Assembly: GCF_042646065.1 (NCBI RefSeq)
Contig: NZ_JBHRTA010000038.1
Coordinates: forward strand, 930,001 to 994,000
Reading direction: 5' to 3'
From: Parapedobacter deserti
GTDB lineage: Bacteria > Bacteroidota > Bacteroidia > Sphingobacteriales > Sphingobacteriaceae
Length of the DNA stretch: 64,000 nucleotides
In this document: positions 25,329 through 33,743 of the stretch, piece by piece
Numbering within the stretch: the stretch's first letter is position 1
Layout of the letters: each line of letters opens with the position of its first letter
Notes under the pieces: model-generated
Databases searched by the model: none
The model's input: the letters and a program-made list of their open reading frames with translations, nothing else
Told to the model about the DNA's origin: nothing
Program-made: the position numbers and the translations under genes

Positions 25329-26416
25329 AGAATACCTTTAAATCAATTGCAACTTCAGTAGGGATGGCTGCTACATTGCTTGGCTGTAACGGCGATGGCA
25401 CGTTACTGGACCTTTATCCCATGGATCCGATCGTGAATCCCGAAACACGCACCTTGATCCGGGAGAACCGGATTGTTCATGCGCAGTTGGGCAGCCGCAA
25501 CCGGATAAGCGGAATTACTGAAGGCGGCGGGTTTTCGACAGCTGACAAATTCAGGTCTTTCCAATTCGAGCCTTATGCGTTTCCAGTGGGCCAGGGGGCG
25601 ATGGGCTTTGGCAACGGACTTATCGTACATGCGATACCTGACGGATCGTCCTTTGTGCTGAGGTATTCGGAGGATAATGGCAAAACCTGGGATACCTATG
25701 GACAGTCCATCTTGGATGATGAGAATACCATGCAAGGTACAGTAAATGTGTTGAAGCTGCTTGTGGTGCCGGATGGTTCGGTTTGGCTGTTGTGCCAGCA
25801 CCATATCGGAACGGCGCGAAAGGTGCTGCTGTACAAGGTTGATTTGGGTGCCGAAAAAAGTTCATTGCTGGCAATGGAAGATAATGCCACTGCGTTGGAT
25901 ATCGGTGTGGCTGATCAACAGCGAGCGTGGCTGCTTTGCTCGATGCAGCACGGGACTGCGGATAATGTGCATTTATTGAAGACGGCAAACGGCGGCAGCG
26001 CATGGTCTACGGTATGCGTATTGGAAGATACTCACGATCCGCGTCTTGAAATTGTGGATGTCGGTACGCTGTTGATTCATAATCAGTCAGGACAGGTATT
26101 GCATTCCGCTGATGGCGGGTCTTCTTTTGCACCAGTATCCATCCCCGGGGGTGGAATAGCAGCCTGCGAAGCGGTTTCACTCGATGTTGTTTATGCACTG
26201 TTGATTAATGGCAAACTCGGTAAGAGTAGCGACGGCGGCAAAACCTGGTCGGCATTGGGCACCAACACGCACGGTATCGATATATCGGGTACGACTTTAC
26301 ACTTTTACAGCGAACAACAGGGGATTGTCTACGGAGATGACCGCATGTTCCTTACGGAAGATGGCGGGCACAGCTGGGATGTACTTGTTTATCCATACCC
26401 ATACATGTTCGATTAG
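25325..26416 (+). CDS. Lipoprotein with BNR/Asp-box beta-propeller repeats (Ycf48/sialidase-like fold)
   Basis: A 363-residue lipoprotein with the lipobox region ATLLGCN near residue 20. At least five Asp-box (S/T-x-D-x-G-x-T/S-W) motifs are visible: YSEDNGKTW, TANGGSAW, SADGGSSF, SSDGGKTW and TEDGGHSW. They indicate a beta-propeller like that of sialidases and Ycf48-type assembly factors. The catalytic residues of sialidases are not evident, so a structural or binding role is more likely than hydrolysis. It is the third gene of the mgtE operon, overlapping the preceding gene by four bases. Confidence 0.75.
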   Translation: MKNTFKSIATSVGMAATLLGCNGDGTLLDLYPMDPIVNPETRTLIRENRIVHAQLGSRNRISGITEGGGFSTADKFRSFQFEPYAFPVGQGAMGFGNGLIVHAIPDGSSFVLRYSEDNGKTWDTYGQSILDDENTMQGTVNVLKLLVVPDGSVWLLCQHHIGTARKVLLYKVDLGAEKSSLLAMEDNATALDIGVADQQRAWLLCSMQHGTADNVHLLKTANGGSAWSTVCVLEDTHDPRLEIVDVGTLLIHNQSGQVLHSADGGSSFAPVSIPGGGIAACEAVSLDVVYALLINGKLGKSSDGGKTWSALGTNTHGIDISGTTLHFYSEQQGIVYGDDRMFLTEDGGHSWDVLVYPYPYMFD

Positions 26417-26548
26417 TGTAGCCCCTAATCGGGGTAGGCATAGGCTGACAATTAGCGACTTGTAGACTTTTTAAAAAATTTTTTGTTTATTCGGTGGAAA
26501 GTTCCGAATATTGCAGTCCCGAAAACGGGGTAATACAAAGATTGACAC

Positions 26549-26622
26549 TCCTCAGTAGCTCAGCTGGTTAGAGCATCTGACTGTTAATCAGAGGGTCGCT
26601 GGTTCGAGCCCAGCCTGAGGAG
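26549..26622 (+). tRNA. tRNA-Asn (anticodon GTT)
   Basis: The acceptor arm TCCTCAG pairs with CTGAGGA, and the D arm is GCTC/GAGC. The anticodon stem TCTGA/TCAGA carries loop CTGTTAA (anticodon GTT), and the T arm contains GGTTCGAGCC. The discriminator is G and CCA is not encoded. Confidence 0.96.
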
Positions 26623-26626
26623 CTTA

Positions 26627-26658
26627 AAAAGCCTCACAGTGATGTGGGGCTTTTTTTT
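26627..26658 (+). terminator. Intrinsic terminator after tRNA-Asn
   Basis: AAAAGCCTCAC (26627-26637) pairs with GTGGGGCTTTT (26644-26654), with one G-T pair, and continues in a T run to 26658. Confidence 0.85.
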
Positions 26659-27205
26659 AATGCCTACCAACCATTTTTATATGGCTTAATACAAATTCTT
26701 TTCTCCTGCCGATGGTACCTTTTGGTATATCAACGACCTCATATCCATATTGGCGGTATGTTATTTCATTTGCCGATACGTATGTTCGGCCTCTTCCCAG
26801 GTTTGTTTCCGTTCGCTATCCGTATCACAGATTTCTAACCAATGAGGAAGGATAAACTTCTGCGTGTAGCTGCATGACAACACTTTTGCATCACCGTTTG
26901 ATCTATGGTATACCCAATCATGGCAGCATAGCATACCGTATGATAAACGCTTCGGTCGAAATAGCAAAGACTGCCTTTATGCTTCGTGACCACTTCCTGA
27001 TAATCCCTGATGGAAGCTTCCAGCATCGGATCGGTATATCGTTCTTTGTTTTTCCACGGCAATCCATCGCCATCCATTGCCGTTTCTTGCTGAATGATTG
27101 CTCTCGCAGCTTCCGGAACTGTGTGTAACTTTCCGCTTCAAGGCTGCGAGGAGCGAATCTTTCCGACTCCGGGACCTCCAGTGATGACATATAAGTGTGT
27201 TTCAT
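26657..27205 (-). pseudogene. Frameshifted AAA-family NTPase (AAA_28-like) remnant
   Basis: Reading the minus strand from an ATG at 27205, pieces of one P-loop NTPase appear in different frames. MKHTY is in the first. ITGGPGVGK, a Walker A, follows after a frame change, and LLAALKRK after another. A long piece (VPEAARAIIQQE, DGDGLPWKNKERY, GSLCYFDRSVY, AAMIGYTID) lies in the next frame. Then come FILPHWLEICDTDSERKQ and finally YGYEVVDIPKGT with EFVLSHIK. Together these give the order and length (about 180 residues) of small AAA_28-type NTPases. At least four frame changes and an in-frame stop mean no full protein is made. It lies directly upstream of the Nei glycosylase gene. Confidence 0.75.
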
Positions 27206-27208
27206 TTC

Positions 27209-27946
27209 TCAATTATGAAGCACTTGACAGTTGCTGCAAAAGAAACTCCTTCGGTTAGTTTTTCCTGTATGGGCTTTGGTGAAAGGGATATTGCACCGGG
27301 GGCATGTCTTTTTGGTGTGCGCCAACCAATGCTTCTTTAAGGTGTACTCCTTTTTCCAGTGGAGGAACTCAAATGCATAGTTGCGGACCTCCTGTACCAG
27401 TTCTTTTAACTTAGCTTCCGGCAAAGCCCCTAAGGTGGATAAGGGATGGACCTCGATACGGAATAGCACTTCATTCTTGATGATGTTACCACTTCCGGCA
27501 AAGATGTCCTGATCCAGTAGGGCATCGCAGGCAAGTGTCGAGGGTAGTCCCTTTAACTTCCTTAATGCCATTGCAGCATCCCATTCTTCGGCCATTATAT
27601 CGGCAGACCAGTCGTAGATCTCCTCCACTGGCTTATCAATAAGCTTTAGGGAACATGCGTAGAAATTCAGCTCATCGTTTGCAAATGTTAGACTTAATCT
27701 GACCGGGGACGGCTTCCGTTCGTTAATGCGATATGTTCCGAATAGTAGAAAATGGACACGGAGGGTAAAGCCGTCGAAGCAGATCAGAAAATGCTTGCCC
27801 CATGAACGGAAACGAAGCACGGTTTGCCCCGGCAGTACCTGTTGATTGATTTTACTGTTGCCAGCTACCGCATGGATTTTCTGGCCTTCCAAATGCAAGG
27901 ATTCTACAGCTTCTCTCAATATAACGATTGACGGTCCCTCAGGCAT
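27209..27946 (-). CDS. Fpg/Nei-family DNA glycosylase (endonuclease VIII-like)
   Basis: A 245-residue base-excision repair enzyme that removes oxidised bases and cuts at the resulting AP site. After Met removal it starts PEGPS, carrying the catalytic N-terminal proline and Glu2 typical of Nei rather than Fpg. The middle has the helix-two-turn-helix DNA-binding region (DQDIFAGSGNIIKNEVLF). The C-terminus has a zinc finger with CPRC and CSNC pairs and the Arg-rich NRRSFF loop between them. Length is slightly short but complete. The end of the AAA-type pseudogene's start codon lies four bases downstream. Confidence 0.9.
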   Translation of the reverse strand: MPEGPSIVILREAVESLHLEGQKIHAVAGNSKINQQVLPGQTVLRFRSWGKHFLICFDGFTLRVHFLLFGTYRINERKPSPVRLSLTFANDELNFYACSLKLIDKPVEEIYDWSADIMAEEWDAAMALRKLKGLPSTLACDALLDQDIFAGSGNIIKNEVLFRIEVHPLSTLGALPEAKLKELVQEVRNYAFEFLHWKKEYTLKKHWLAHTKKTCPRCNIPFTKAHTGKTNRRSFFCSNCQVLHN

Positions 27947-28111
27947 AAAACGTAAATGCCAGTGTTTCTTTTCACCATTGCGTATGGTTCACGATACAAC
28001 AATCGGCAATGTAGAAAGTTTATCCACGCATATAACACGGGATACACAACGCTACTTTTCCCTGAGCGGTGAGATCTTTGTGTTACCTGCTCGTTGAGCC
28101 ATGGAGCCGGG

Positions 28112-29449
28112 CTACGGAGCGGGAACCGTTTTACTGTCCACCATCGTCAATGCGTCGGTGTTTAAACGGCTGACCCGGATAGCCGGCGGCTTGCCCGGCG
28201 CTTCGCCGACCCAAGCGATGAGCAAATGCCTGCCGGACTGCGTGATGACGGGGTGATGGTTTGTCGCGCGGTCTGAAGCGATAGGAGTCGGCTTCATAGG
28301 GTGCCCGCCGACAATCGGGTGCAAGACAATTCCCATATTTCCATGAGTGCTGCCATGATGATGACCGGAAGAACCGTGGTCATGGCTATGTGCTCCATGG
28401 CCGCCGGCCGATGACGGTCCGTGGTTTCCATAAACGACCAACACCGTGTCACTGCCTATGGCCATTGCCTGCGGATGGCTGCCGGTGGCGCTCAAAAGCA
28501 TTCGCTGACCAAACGTTGTATGACCTGCTGACGAATGGGCGTAGTAAAGCCCGGCCGGTTCGCCACCGGTAAACCAGACGGCATGCAGGCGATCGTGGTG
28601 TGCAGCGAGTGTTGGTCCGGTATGCGGGCACGCTTGGATGGCCCAATGGTCTTCACTGATGGTGGCCTGGGCGCTGAATGATGCGCCGTGGTCAGTGGAC
28701 CGGACATACGCCATGTCCCGCACCTGCTGGCCAAATAGCGCCGGTGGGTACATTAAACTGCGATAGGCGACATGTACGGTTCCAGCATGGTCGATATGCA
28801 GGTCTGTACGGCAACACTCGCAGGTGCCGCGATGCAAAACGGTTTCGTTGCCAAATCCTTGGCCCGGAGCAGTAGCGGCGAAATACAGGGTAGAGCCGGT
28901 TACGGAAGTGTCGCGCCCATCCAGCCATACGGCGCCGATCTCTCCGTTGCCCAGGCGGGCCATATCAAAGAAATTGCGTCCGTAATGACGAGCTGTATCC
29001 GAATGCAGGAATTGCGGCGGCGACCATGACGCGCCGTTATCCGTTGAGGTGGTGTAATAGATGGCTCCGGCGAAGCGGTTTTTTTCATGCAAAAAGGGCT
29101 TGGCAAACATCGCGATGATGGTACCGTCATCTTTAAATGCCACCTTGCCCATGCTTTCAGGTGAAGTGCCTAAGCCTTCAGACCCGGTTACGACGGTGGT
29201 TGCACCGAAGCCGCCCGAAGCCGGATCGTAGGTGGCAAACGCAAGGTGGTACGCACTGTCGATATGATCGCTTTCGGTCCAGCAGAGTACAGGAATGCCG
29301 TTCGTGTCGTGCGTGAAATAGGGGGCGGTCGCCACATGTCGGTGATCGACAGCAAGCGTTTGAACCGGGTTATCGTCTGACGCGGTTTGGGTGCAGGCGC
29401 CCATTGCGCCTGCCAGTATCATGATGCTGATCCACTCGTTTTTTTTCAT
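28112..29449 (-). CDS. Sialidase-fold lipoprotein with CECC motif and His-rich tract
   Basis: A 445-residue lipoprotein (lipobox AMGAC, Cys19). The fold resembles a sialidase/BNR beta-propeller: Asp-box-like STDNGASWSPP and STDHGASFSAQ are seen. Two features are unlike a glycosidase. One is a CECC motif at residues 210-213, followed by further Cys at 274 (QACPHTG). The other is a histidine tract at about 343-370 with nine His in 27 residues. Both suggest soft-metal binding such as copper or zinc. The gene starts five bases after the TonB receptor stop, so the two are co-transcribed. I infer a surface or periplasmic metal-handling partner of that receptor; the substrate is unproven. Confidence 0.7.
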   Translation of the reverse strand: MKKNEWISIMILAGAMGACTQTASDDNPVQTLAVDHRHVATAPYFTHDTNGIPVLCWTESDHIDSAYHLAFATYDPASGGFGATTVVTGSEGLGTSPESMGKVAFKDDGTIIAMFAKPFLHEKNRFAGAIYYTTSTDNGASWSPPQFLHSDTARHYGRNFFDMARLGNGEIGAVWLDGRDTSVTGSTLYFAATAPGQGFGNETVLHRGTCECCRTDLHIDHAGTVHVAYRSLMYPPALFGQQVRDMAYVRSTDHGASFSAQATISEDHWAIQACPHTGPTLAAHHDRLHAVWFTGGEPAGLYYAHSSAGHTTFGQRMLLSATGSHPQAMAIGSDTVLVVYGNHGPSSAGGHGAHSHDHGSSGHHHGSTHGNMGIVLHPIVGGHPMKPTPIASDRATNHHPVITQSGRHLLIAWVGEAPGKPPAIRVSRLNTDALTMVDSKTVPAP

Positions 29450-29454
29450 GGCTG

Positions 29455-31764
29455 TTAGAATAGATAACTGATATTGATGCCGCCGTAGCCGTTGCGACCC
29501 GGCGACGGATTGAAAAACGCAGGTTGGCCGCCGCCGTAAGCGACCGCGTTGAGGGCTACGAATGAACTATAATGTTGGCCCAGCAAATTGTCGACACCGC
29601 CATATACTTCAGCTTTAAAGCGATTTCGGATCACCCGCCTATAGCCGATTTTCGTATTCAGCAAGTGATAAGACGGGTTATACGCCGTGTTCGCATCGTT
29701 CAAAGGCAACCGGTCGTTGTAGAGGTAGTTGCAGTTGGCGTAGAGTCCGGTGCTGCTCTCCAGGTCAAGGCCTGCGTTGATCACCCAAGGAGCGATACCT
29801 GTGAGGCGGTTGCCGTCGTAGATTGCGGTGACATTATCGTCTGCGTCGCGGGTCTTGTAGTCAACGAACGAAAAATCCGAATAGGTAACGGCCGCAAATG
29901 GCCGCAGGCGGCTTATCCACCGGCTGTCGTTGCGATCGATCGCCAGCCAGGAAAGGGCCAATTCAGCTCCGCGGTGGGCCGTCTTGCCTGCATTGTGGTA
30001 GATGGTGATGCCTTGCTGCACTGATTGGGCGATCAGCTCGCCGTTCATATCCATCCAGAAGAGCGCAAGGTCGTAGCTGAGCTTACTGCGCAGCAATCTT
30101 CCCTTCGCGTTGATCTCATAATTGAGCGCTTCCTCCGCTTGCAGGTTGGTGTTGACAGATCCATCGACTGTCCGGATCTCCGAGCCGGTAGGCGGTGTGA
30201 ACCCGGTGCTCACGCTGGCATGCAGACTGAGCGCTTCATGAAAGTTGTGGCTCAAGGCCACACGCGGTGTTGCCTGCGGGTCAAACCGTTTGGTGCCACT
30301 CCGCACGGGACCGAGATAGTCACGTATACGGTAATGTAAACTGTTGATTCCCAAACCGAGGGTGAGCAGTGTCTTGCTGCCCAGCGTGGTCTCAGATTGG
30401 TAAAAGACCGAATAAAACGTGTTCTGGTTGTCTATGTTTGAATTAATTGCCCCTTCGGTCCCCCCTTCGTTAGCATATTGGCTTCCTTTCGTGAGTCCTT
30501 GATTGAATTCCGCGCCGACGGTAAATACGGTTGCAAAGGAGGCGAAACCGGGGTCATAGGTAAAGCGGGTACGGCCGCCGTAGCTTTGGTAATAATTGCG
30601 GATGTAAGCAAACGCCAGCGGATGATCAATGTCGTAGTAGTATGTAAACAGACTGGTGCTGTTGGTGAGTTTCTCGTTCAGGCGGTATTGCTGGCCAATG
30701 CCCACGCGGGTCCAGTTTTGGTTGCGTCCGGCGGCCTTATCCACGTTGGTGTCATTTGCCTGCAAAGGATTTTCACGCGCTTGGGCCTCGGTAAGGGCAC
30801 CCGGTATCTGTGAGTGCTGCGTGGTGCGGTTCACCAGCACCGTAATGATCTGCCTGTCGTTGGGAAAGAACTGGAAATTGCCGGTAATGAAGCGGCGCAT
30901 GTCATTGCTGTGCGCACGGTATCCGTGGTATTCCTGCCAACCGTAGGACACATAGCTATTTACCTTGTCGCCTCCCGAGCGGTAGGTGAGGGCCGACCGA
31001 TGGAGGCCATAGCTGCCAGCGAGGCCCGAAAGCTCCAGGCTTCGCTCGCCGTAGGGTGCACGCTGCAGCTGGAAATTGATGACCCCGGCCGTGCCGGCTC
31101 CGTAGATGCTGGAGGCCGGTCCCTTGATGATTTCGGCCCGGCCGATGTTATTGACATCAAGGGCTTCGATGCGTGTCGTGCCATCGGTTTCGGTGACCGG
31201 AATATCGTTGACGTAAATCTTCAACGCCCGGATTCCCCAAGGAGACCGCACGCCGTTGCCGCGGATGGAGATGCGCGAATCGGCCAACGTACTTTGGTCC
31301 ATACGCACACCGGCAACAGTATTGAGTGCCGCCTGCAACGATAGGCCGCTGCCGCGCCGAATATCATCGGCGTTCAGCAGGGCAACGGCGCCCGGCGTTT
31401 CCCGATTACTACGGTTATGTAGCCCGACACGTATTTCATCCAACAGAACCGGGTCGGCGTCCATTTGGACGTTGATGTGATTCCGACCGTCGGAGATGTC
31501 TACATGCTGGAGTTTGTAGCCGACCAACGTAATTTCAATGAGATCGGAGAGGTATTGCCGGTTTATCCGGAAATGCCCGTTCTGGTCGGATAGGCCGACA
31601 ACGGCTCTGTGCTGATCGCGGACAGCCGCCCCAGCAAGGGGTTGGCGGGTTTGGGTATCATAAATATAGCCTGTCAGAAAGCCATCTTGTGCGCTGGCAC
31701 AGGTGGCAAGCAATACCAGGCATAAGGCAATGGCCCTAAAGGCACAAAAGTGGTATAAGCTCAT
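29455..31764 (-). CDS. TonB-dependent outer-membrane receptor (siderophore/metal type)
   Basis: A 769-residue TonB-dependent receptor. A signal peptide (ending ASAQ) is followed by a carboxypeptidase-like regulatory domain (about 28-105; LAGAAVRDQHRAVVG). The plug comes next (about 115-225; VRMDQSTLADSRISIRG, IEIIKGPASSIYG-like AEIIKGPASSIYGAG), then a 22-strand barrel ending NGYGGINISYLF. No SusD partner is adjacent, so it is of the FecA/BtuB-like metal-uptake type rather than the SusC type. It sits between a small Cys-containing membrane protein and a His-rich CECC lipoprotein, which points to a metal or metal-complex ligand. Confidence 0.9.
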   Translation of the reverse strand: MSLYHFCAFRAIALCLVLLATCASAQDGFLTGYIYDTQTRQPLAGAAVRDQHRAVVGLSDQNGHFRINRQYLSDLIEITLVGYKLQHVDISDGRNHINVQMDADPVLLDEIRVGLHNRSNRETPGAVALLNADDIRRGSGLSLQAALNTVAGVRMDQSTLADSRISIRGNGVRSPWGIRALKIYVNDIPVTETDGTTRIEALDVNNIGRAEIIKGPASSIYGAGTAGVINFQLQRAPYGERSLELSGLAGSYGLHRSALTYRSGGDKVNSYVSYGWQEYHGYRAHSNDMRRFITGNFQFFPNDRQIITVLVNRTTQHSQIPGALTEAQARENPLQANDTNVDKAAGRNQNWTRVGIGQQYRLNEKLTNSTSLFTYYYDIDHPLAFAYIRNYYQSYGGRTRFTYDPGFASFATVFTVGAEFNQGLTKGSQYANEGGTEGAINSNIDNQNTFYSVFYQSETTLGSKTLLTLGLGINSLHYRIRDYLGPVRSGTKRFDPQATPRVALSHNFHEALSLHASVSTGFTPPTGSEIRTVDGSVNTNLQAEEALNYEINAKGRLLRSKLSYDLALFWMDMNGELIAQSVQQGITIYHNAGKTAHRGAELALSWLAIDRNDSRWISRLRPFAAVTYSDFSFVDYKTRDADDNVTAIYDGNRLTGIAPWVINAGLDLESSTGLYANCNYLYNDRLPLNDANTAYNPSYHLLNTKIGYRRVIRNRFKAEVYGGVDNLLGQHYSSFVALNAVAYGGGQPAFFNPSPGRNGYGGINISYLF

Positions 31765-31812
31765 TAGTGATTCGTGATAATAGCGGTAAAGACCGCACGT
31801 AACTGCATAGTC

Positions 31813-31839
31813 ACACGATACCTGAAGGTCAGATCGTGT
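31813..31839. promoter_or_regulatory. Hairpin between the Cys-protein and TonB-receptor genes
   Basis: ACACGAT (31813-31819) pairs with ATCGTGT (31833-31839), with an inner CTGA/TCAG stem. No T run follows on the operon (minus) strand. It may be an mRNA processing or stability element within the 104-base gap. Confidence 0.35.
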
Positions 31840-31868
31840 TTAAAACATCTCGAAATGAAGGGAATGGG

Positions 31869-32237
31869 TTATGACCGTGGCGGACGGAAAATTTCGATGT
31901 TACGTTCCGGCAGTACAAAGGGTAGCTCTACAGGCTGATCGTCTGCTTCTGCGCCCACCGGAAATGTCAGCATTGACCTTTCGGCAAGGACCGCAGGCTG
32001 GTAGCTGACTTTCTGTGATTCTTTTTCTGAGTTCTTTTCTTTTTCTTCGGCCTGCCTGAGTTTCTCGGCCAGATAGCATTGGCCGTCACAATGGAGCATC
32101 GGCCTGTCTTTGTTTATACAGAAAAACTCGACAATGTACCGTTGGTTGAGTTCAAAGGCGGCCGTGACCAATATACGCGATATGGTCTCCGTAAAGACCG
32201 AAAAGATAAGCATTATCGCGATGAGCCGACTGACCAT
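31869..32237 (-). CDS. Small membrane-anchored protein with three conserved-looking cysteines
   Basis: A 122-residue protein with one N-terminal membrane segment (about residues 5-27). A segment with Cys40, Cys50 and Cys54 follows (pattern FCINKDRPMLHC-DGQC), then a charged, coiled-coil-like stretch rich in Glu and Lys (about 58-80). I do not know a named family. The arrangement C-x9-C-x3-C plus His49 could bind a metal. It is the first gene after a near-consensus promoter (32245-32275) and is followed by the TonB receptor gene, so it is likely part of the same operon. Confidence 0.65.
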   Translation of the reverse strand: MVSRLIAIMLIFSVFTETISRILVTAAFELNQRYIVEFFCINKDRPMLHCDGQCYLAEKLRQAEEKEKNSEKESQKVSYQPAVLAERSMLTFPVGAEADDQPVELPFVLPERNIEIFRPPRS

Positions 32238-32244
32238 AACGCGG

Positions 32245-32275
32245 CAAACTTACTGCGAAATCCCGAAATGTGCAA
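32245..32275 (-). promoter_or_regulatory. Promoter of the Cys-protein/TonB-receptor operon
   Basis: On the minus strand TTG (32275-32273), a 20-base spacer and TAAGTTTG (32252-32245) match the consensus exactly. The predicted start near 32240 is only about three bases before the ATG at 32237, so the transcript may be leaderless. Confidence 0.7.
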
Positions 32276-32323
32276 CGGTTGTTCAAAATTTTCCGTCATG
32301 CAGGCCGCTGATCGCTCCGCTTA

Positions 32324-32479
32324 TCAGATTTTTTCCTTATTGCTGTCTTTTCCCGGATTCATCGAGCGCTCATTCAAAGTTCTTGCAAAATCTTTTTTAT
32401 CTTTCCTGTTTCTCCGGAGCAGCAGGAAAACAAGGATGAAGACGGCGAGCAAGACAGGAGCTACAATCCAATAATTCAT
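32324..32479 (-). CDS. Small single-pass membrane protein (51 aa)
   Basis: A 51-residue protein that starts MNYWIVAPVLLA with one membrane segment (about 3-20). It continues LLLRRNRKDKKDFARTLN and ends in a charged tail. Tiny proteins of this shape are common in Bacteroidota and have no known function. The ATG at 32479 is chosen. A longer reading from 32542 adds 21 residues without features of a protein start. It lies upstream of the metal-operon promoter on the same strand. Confidence 0.6.
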   Translation of the reverse strand: MNYWIVAPVLLAVFILVFLLLRRNRKDKKDFARTLNERSMNPGKDSNKEKI

Positions 32480-32618
32480 GTCGACCAATATTAAACCAAA
32501 AAAGTAGCTTAAAAACCAGCAACGGCCGGTAGCATGGCGCAAACATCGCTACCGGCCCGCTTTGGTCTGCCCTTCTTTTTTAATATGCTTCAAGAATAGT
32601 GCCTTTACAAGTAAGGCA

Positions 32619-33713
32619 TCACTGGTTTATCGTTAACCGGTCGCGGGCAATGTCCTCCCAACGATATAACTGAAACGTTTTGTCGTCACTCATGGCAACA
32701 AAAAGGCCGTGTCTGAAATCATCGTTTAAGGGGGATGATACGATGTCCGAGCCATCGCTTTCGCTGGTCGACACCTGGATACTGGTGATCAGCGGATGGT
32801 TATGCGGGTCATCATCGCCTTTGCGCGGGTAAATGTTAAACCGATTGGCCTGCTGGTCTGATACGAGTATGTAGCCAGTGCTGTCAGAAGTTTTGTAGAT
32901 GCTGATGCCCTCGTGGTCATCGGCAAATCCCTGCGTGGCAAACAGCGCCAGTTCTTCGTTTCCTTTCGTAGGGTCCGCATAATATTTCCGTACGCCTATT
33001 TGTTCATCAGCGTAATAAACGTAGCCCAACTCGTTGTCCACGGCGATGGCTTCTATTTCTTTGTGTCCGCTATAGTGGCCGAATTTGCGTACCAAAGTTG
33101 CCCGGACAAGGCCGCCGCCGTCTTCCAGCAGGTACTGCCACAGGTAAGTGCCATCCGTGGGGCCGTTCTTACGGCCTACCACTGCGTAAATGTTTCCGTT
33201 AGGGGCCGTATACAGTGCAATACCCATGGGATCACGGTATTCGGGGCCGGTTTCTCCTTCGAAGACTGCGATGCCTCCTCCATCTATCGCTTTCATATCC
33301 GGAAGAGAGAAGACACGGAGCTTATTTGTCATCCGTTCGGTAGTTACCGCGATGTCTATTGGCTGGCCAGCTAACCGAAGTCCATACGCCACGTCGACAT
33401 TGTTAGGTCTTTTCAGCCCGCTGACGGTCTTTTCATGAATGATCTTTCCTTTCAGGTCGAACACATACAAGCCCCCGTTTTCATTTTTGTCCGTCCCGAT
33501 AATGAGGGATTGGGCTGGGTCTACCGGATTAACCCAGATAGCGGGGTCATCGGTATCGTACGTTACAGGCTCGGTGGTATACAGGGGGGTGACTACCGTG
33601 TCCGCTATTGCCGTATCAGCAGATGTCTGCCGACCGCCACTGGTACAGGCTGCCATAAGGATTGATATGGCTGAAATAATAAAGCTGTTGTTTACTGTTT
33701 TTTTTGTCATCAT
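32619..33713 (-). CDS. Beta-propeller (alkaline) 3-phytase lipoprotein
   Basis: A 364-residue beta-propeller phytase that releases phosphate from phytate in a calcium-dependent manner. The lipobox is LMAACTS (Cys near residue 22). The family motifs are DTDDPAIWVNP, GTDKNENGGLYVFDL, NNVDVAYG, DPMGIALY, HKEIEAIAVD, YYADEQIGVRKYY and DDHEGISIY. The acidic residues in these segments form the calcium/phosphate sites. It begins 30 bases downstream of a large TonB receptor gene and is probably co-transcribed with it. A second ATG at 33710 is an equally possible start. Confidence 0.93.
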   Translation of the reverse strand: MMTKKTVNNSFIISAISILMAACTSGGRQTSADTAIADTVVTPLYTTEPVTYDTDDPAIWVNPVDPAQSLIIGTDKNENGGLYVFDLKGKIIHEKTVSGLKRPNNVDVAYGLRLAGQPIDIAVTTERMTNKLRVFSLPDMKAIDGGGIAVFEGETGPEYRDPMGIALYTAPNGNIYAVVGRKNGPTDGTYLWQYLLEDGGGLVRATLVRKFGHYSGHKEIEAIAVDNELGYVYYADEQIGVRKYYADPTKGNEELALFATQGFADDHEGISIYKTSDSTGYILVSDQQANRFNIYPRKGDDDPHNHPLITSIQVSTSESDGSDIVSSPLNDDFRHGLFVAMSDDKTFQLYRWEDIARDRLTINQ

Positions 33714-33743
33714 TATGCTTGGTTAATTAAACGTTGTTCAATA

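Noticed and set aside
26418..26436. CCCC/GGGG hairpin after the BNR lipoprotein gene
   Set aside because: The stem is only about four to five base pairs and no T run follows.
28112..29449. Annotation as a true exo-alpha-sialidase
   Set aside because: The fold is sialidase-like, but the arginine triad cannot be recognised, and the CECC motif, His tract and TonB neighbour point to another role.
30814..31344. Long open frame on the plus strand inside the TonB receptor gene
   Set aside because: It is the antisense shadow of a GC-rich receptor gene with clear plug motifs on the other strand, and its translation has no signature of its own.
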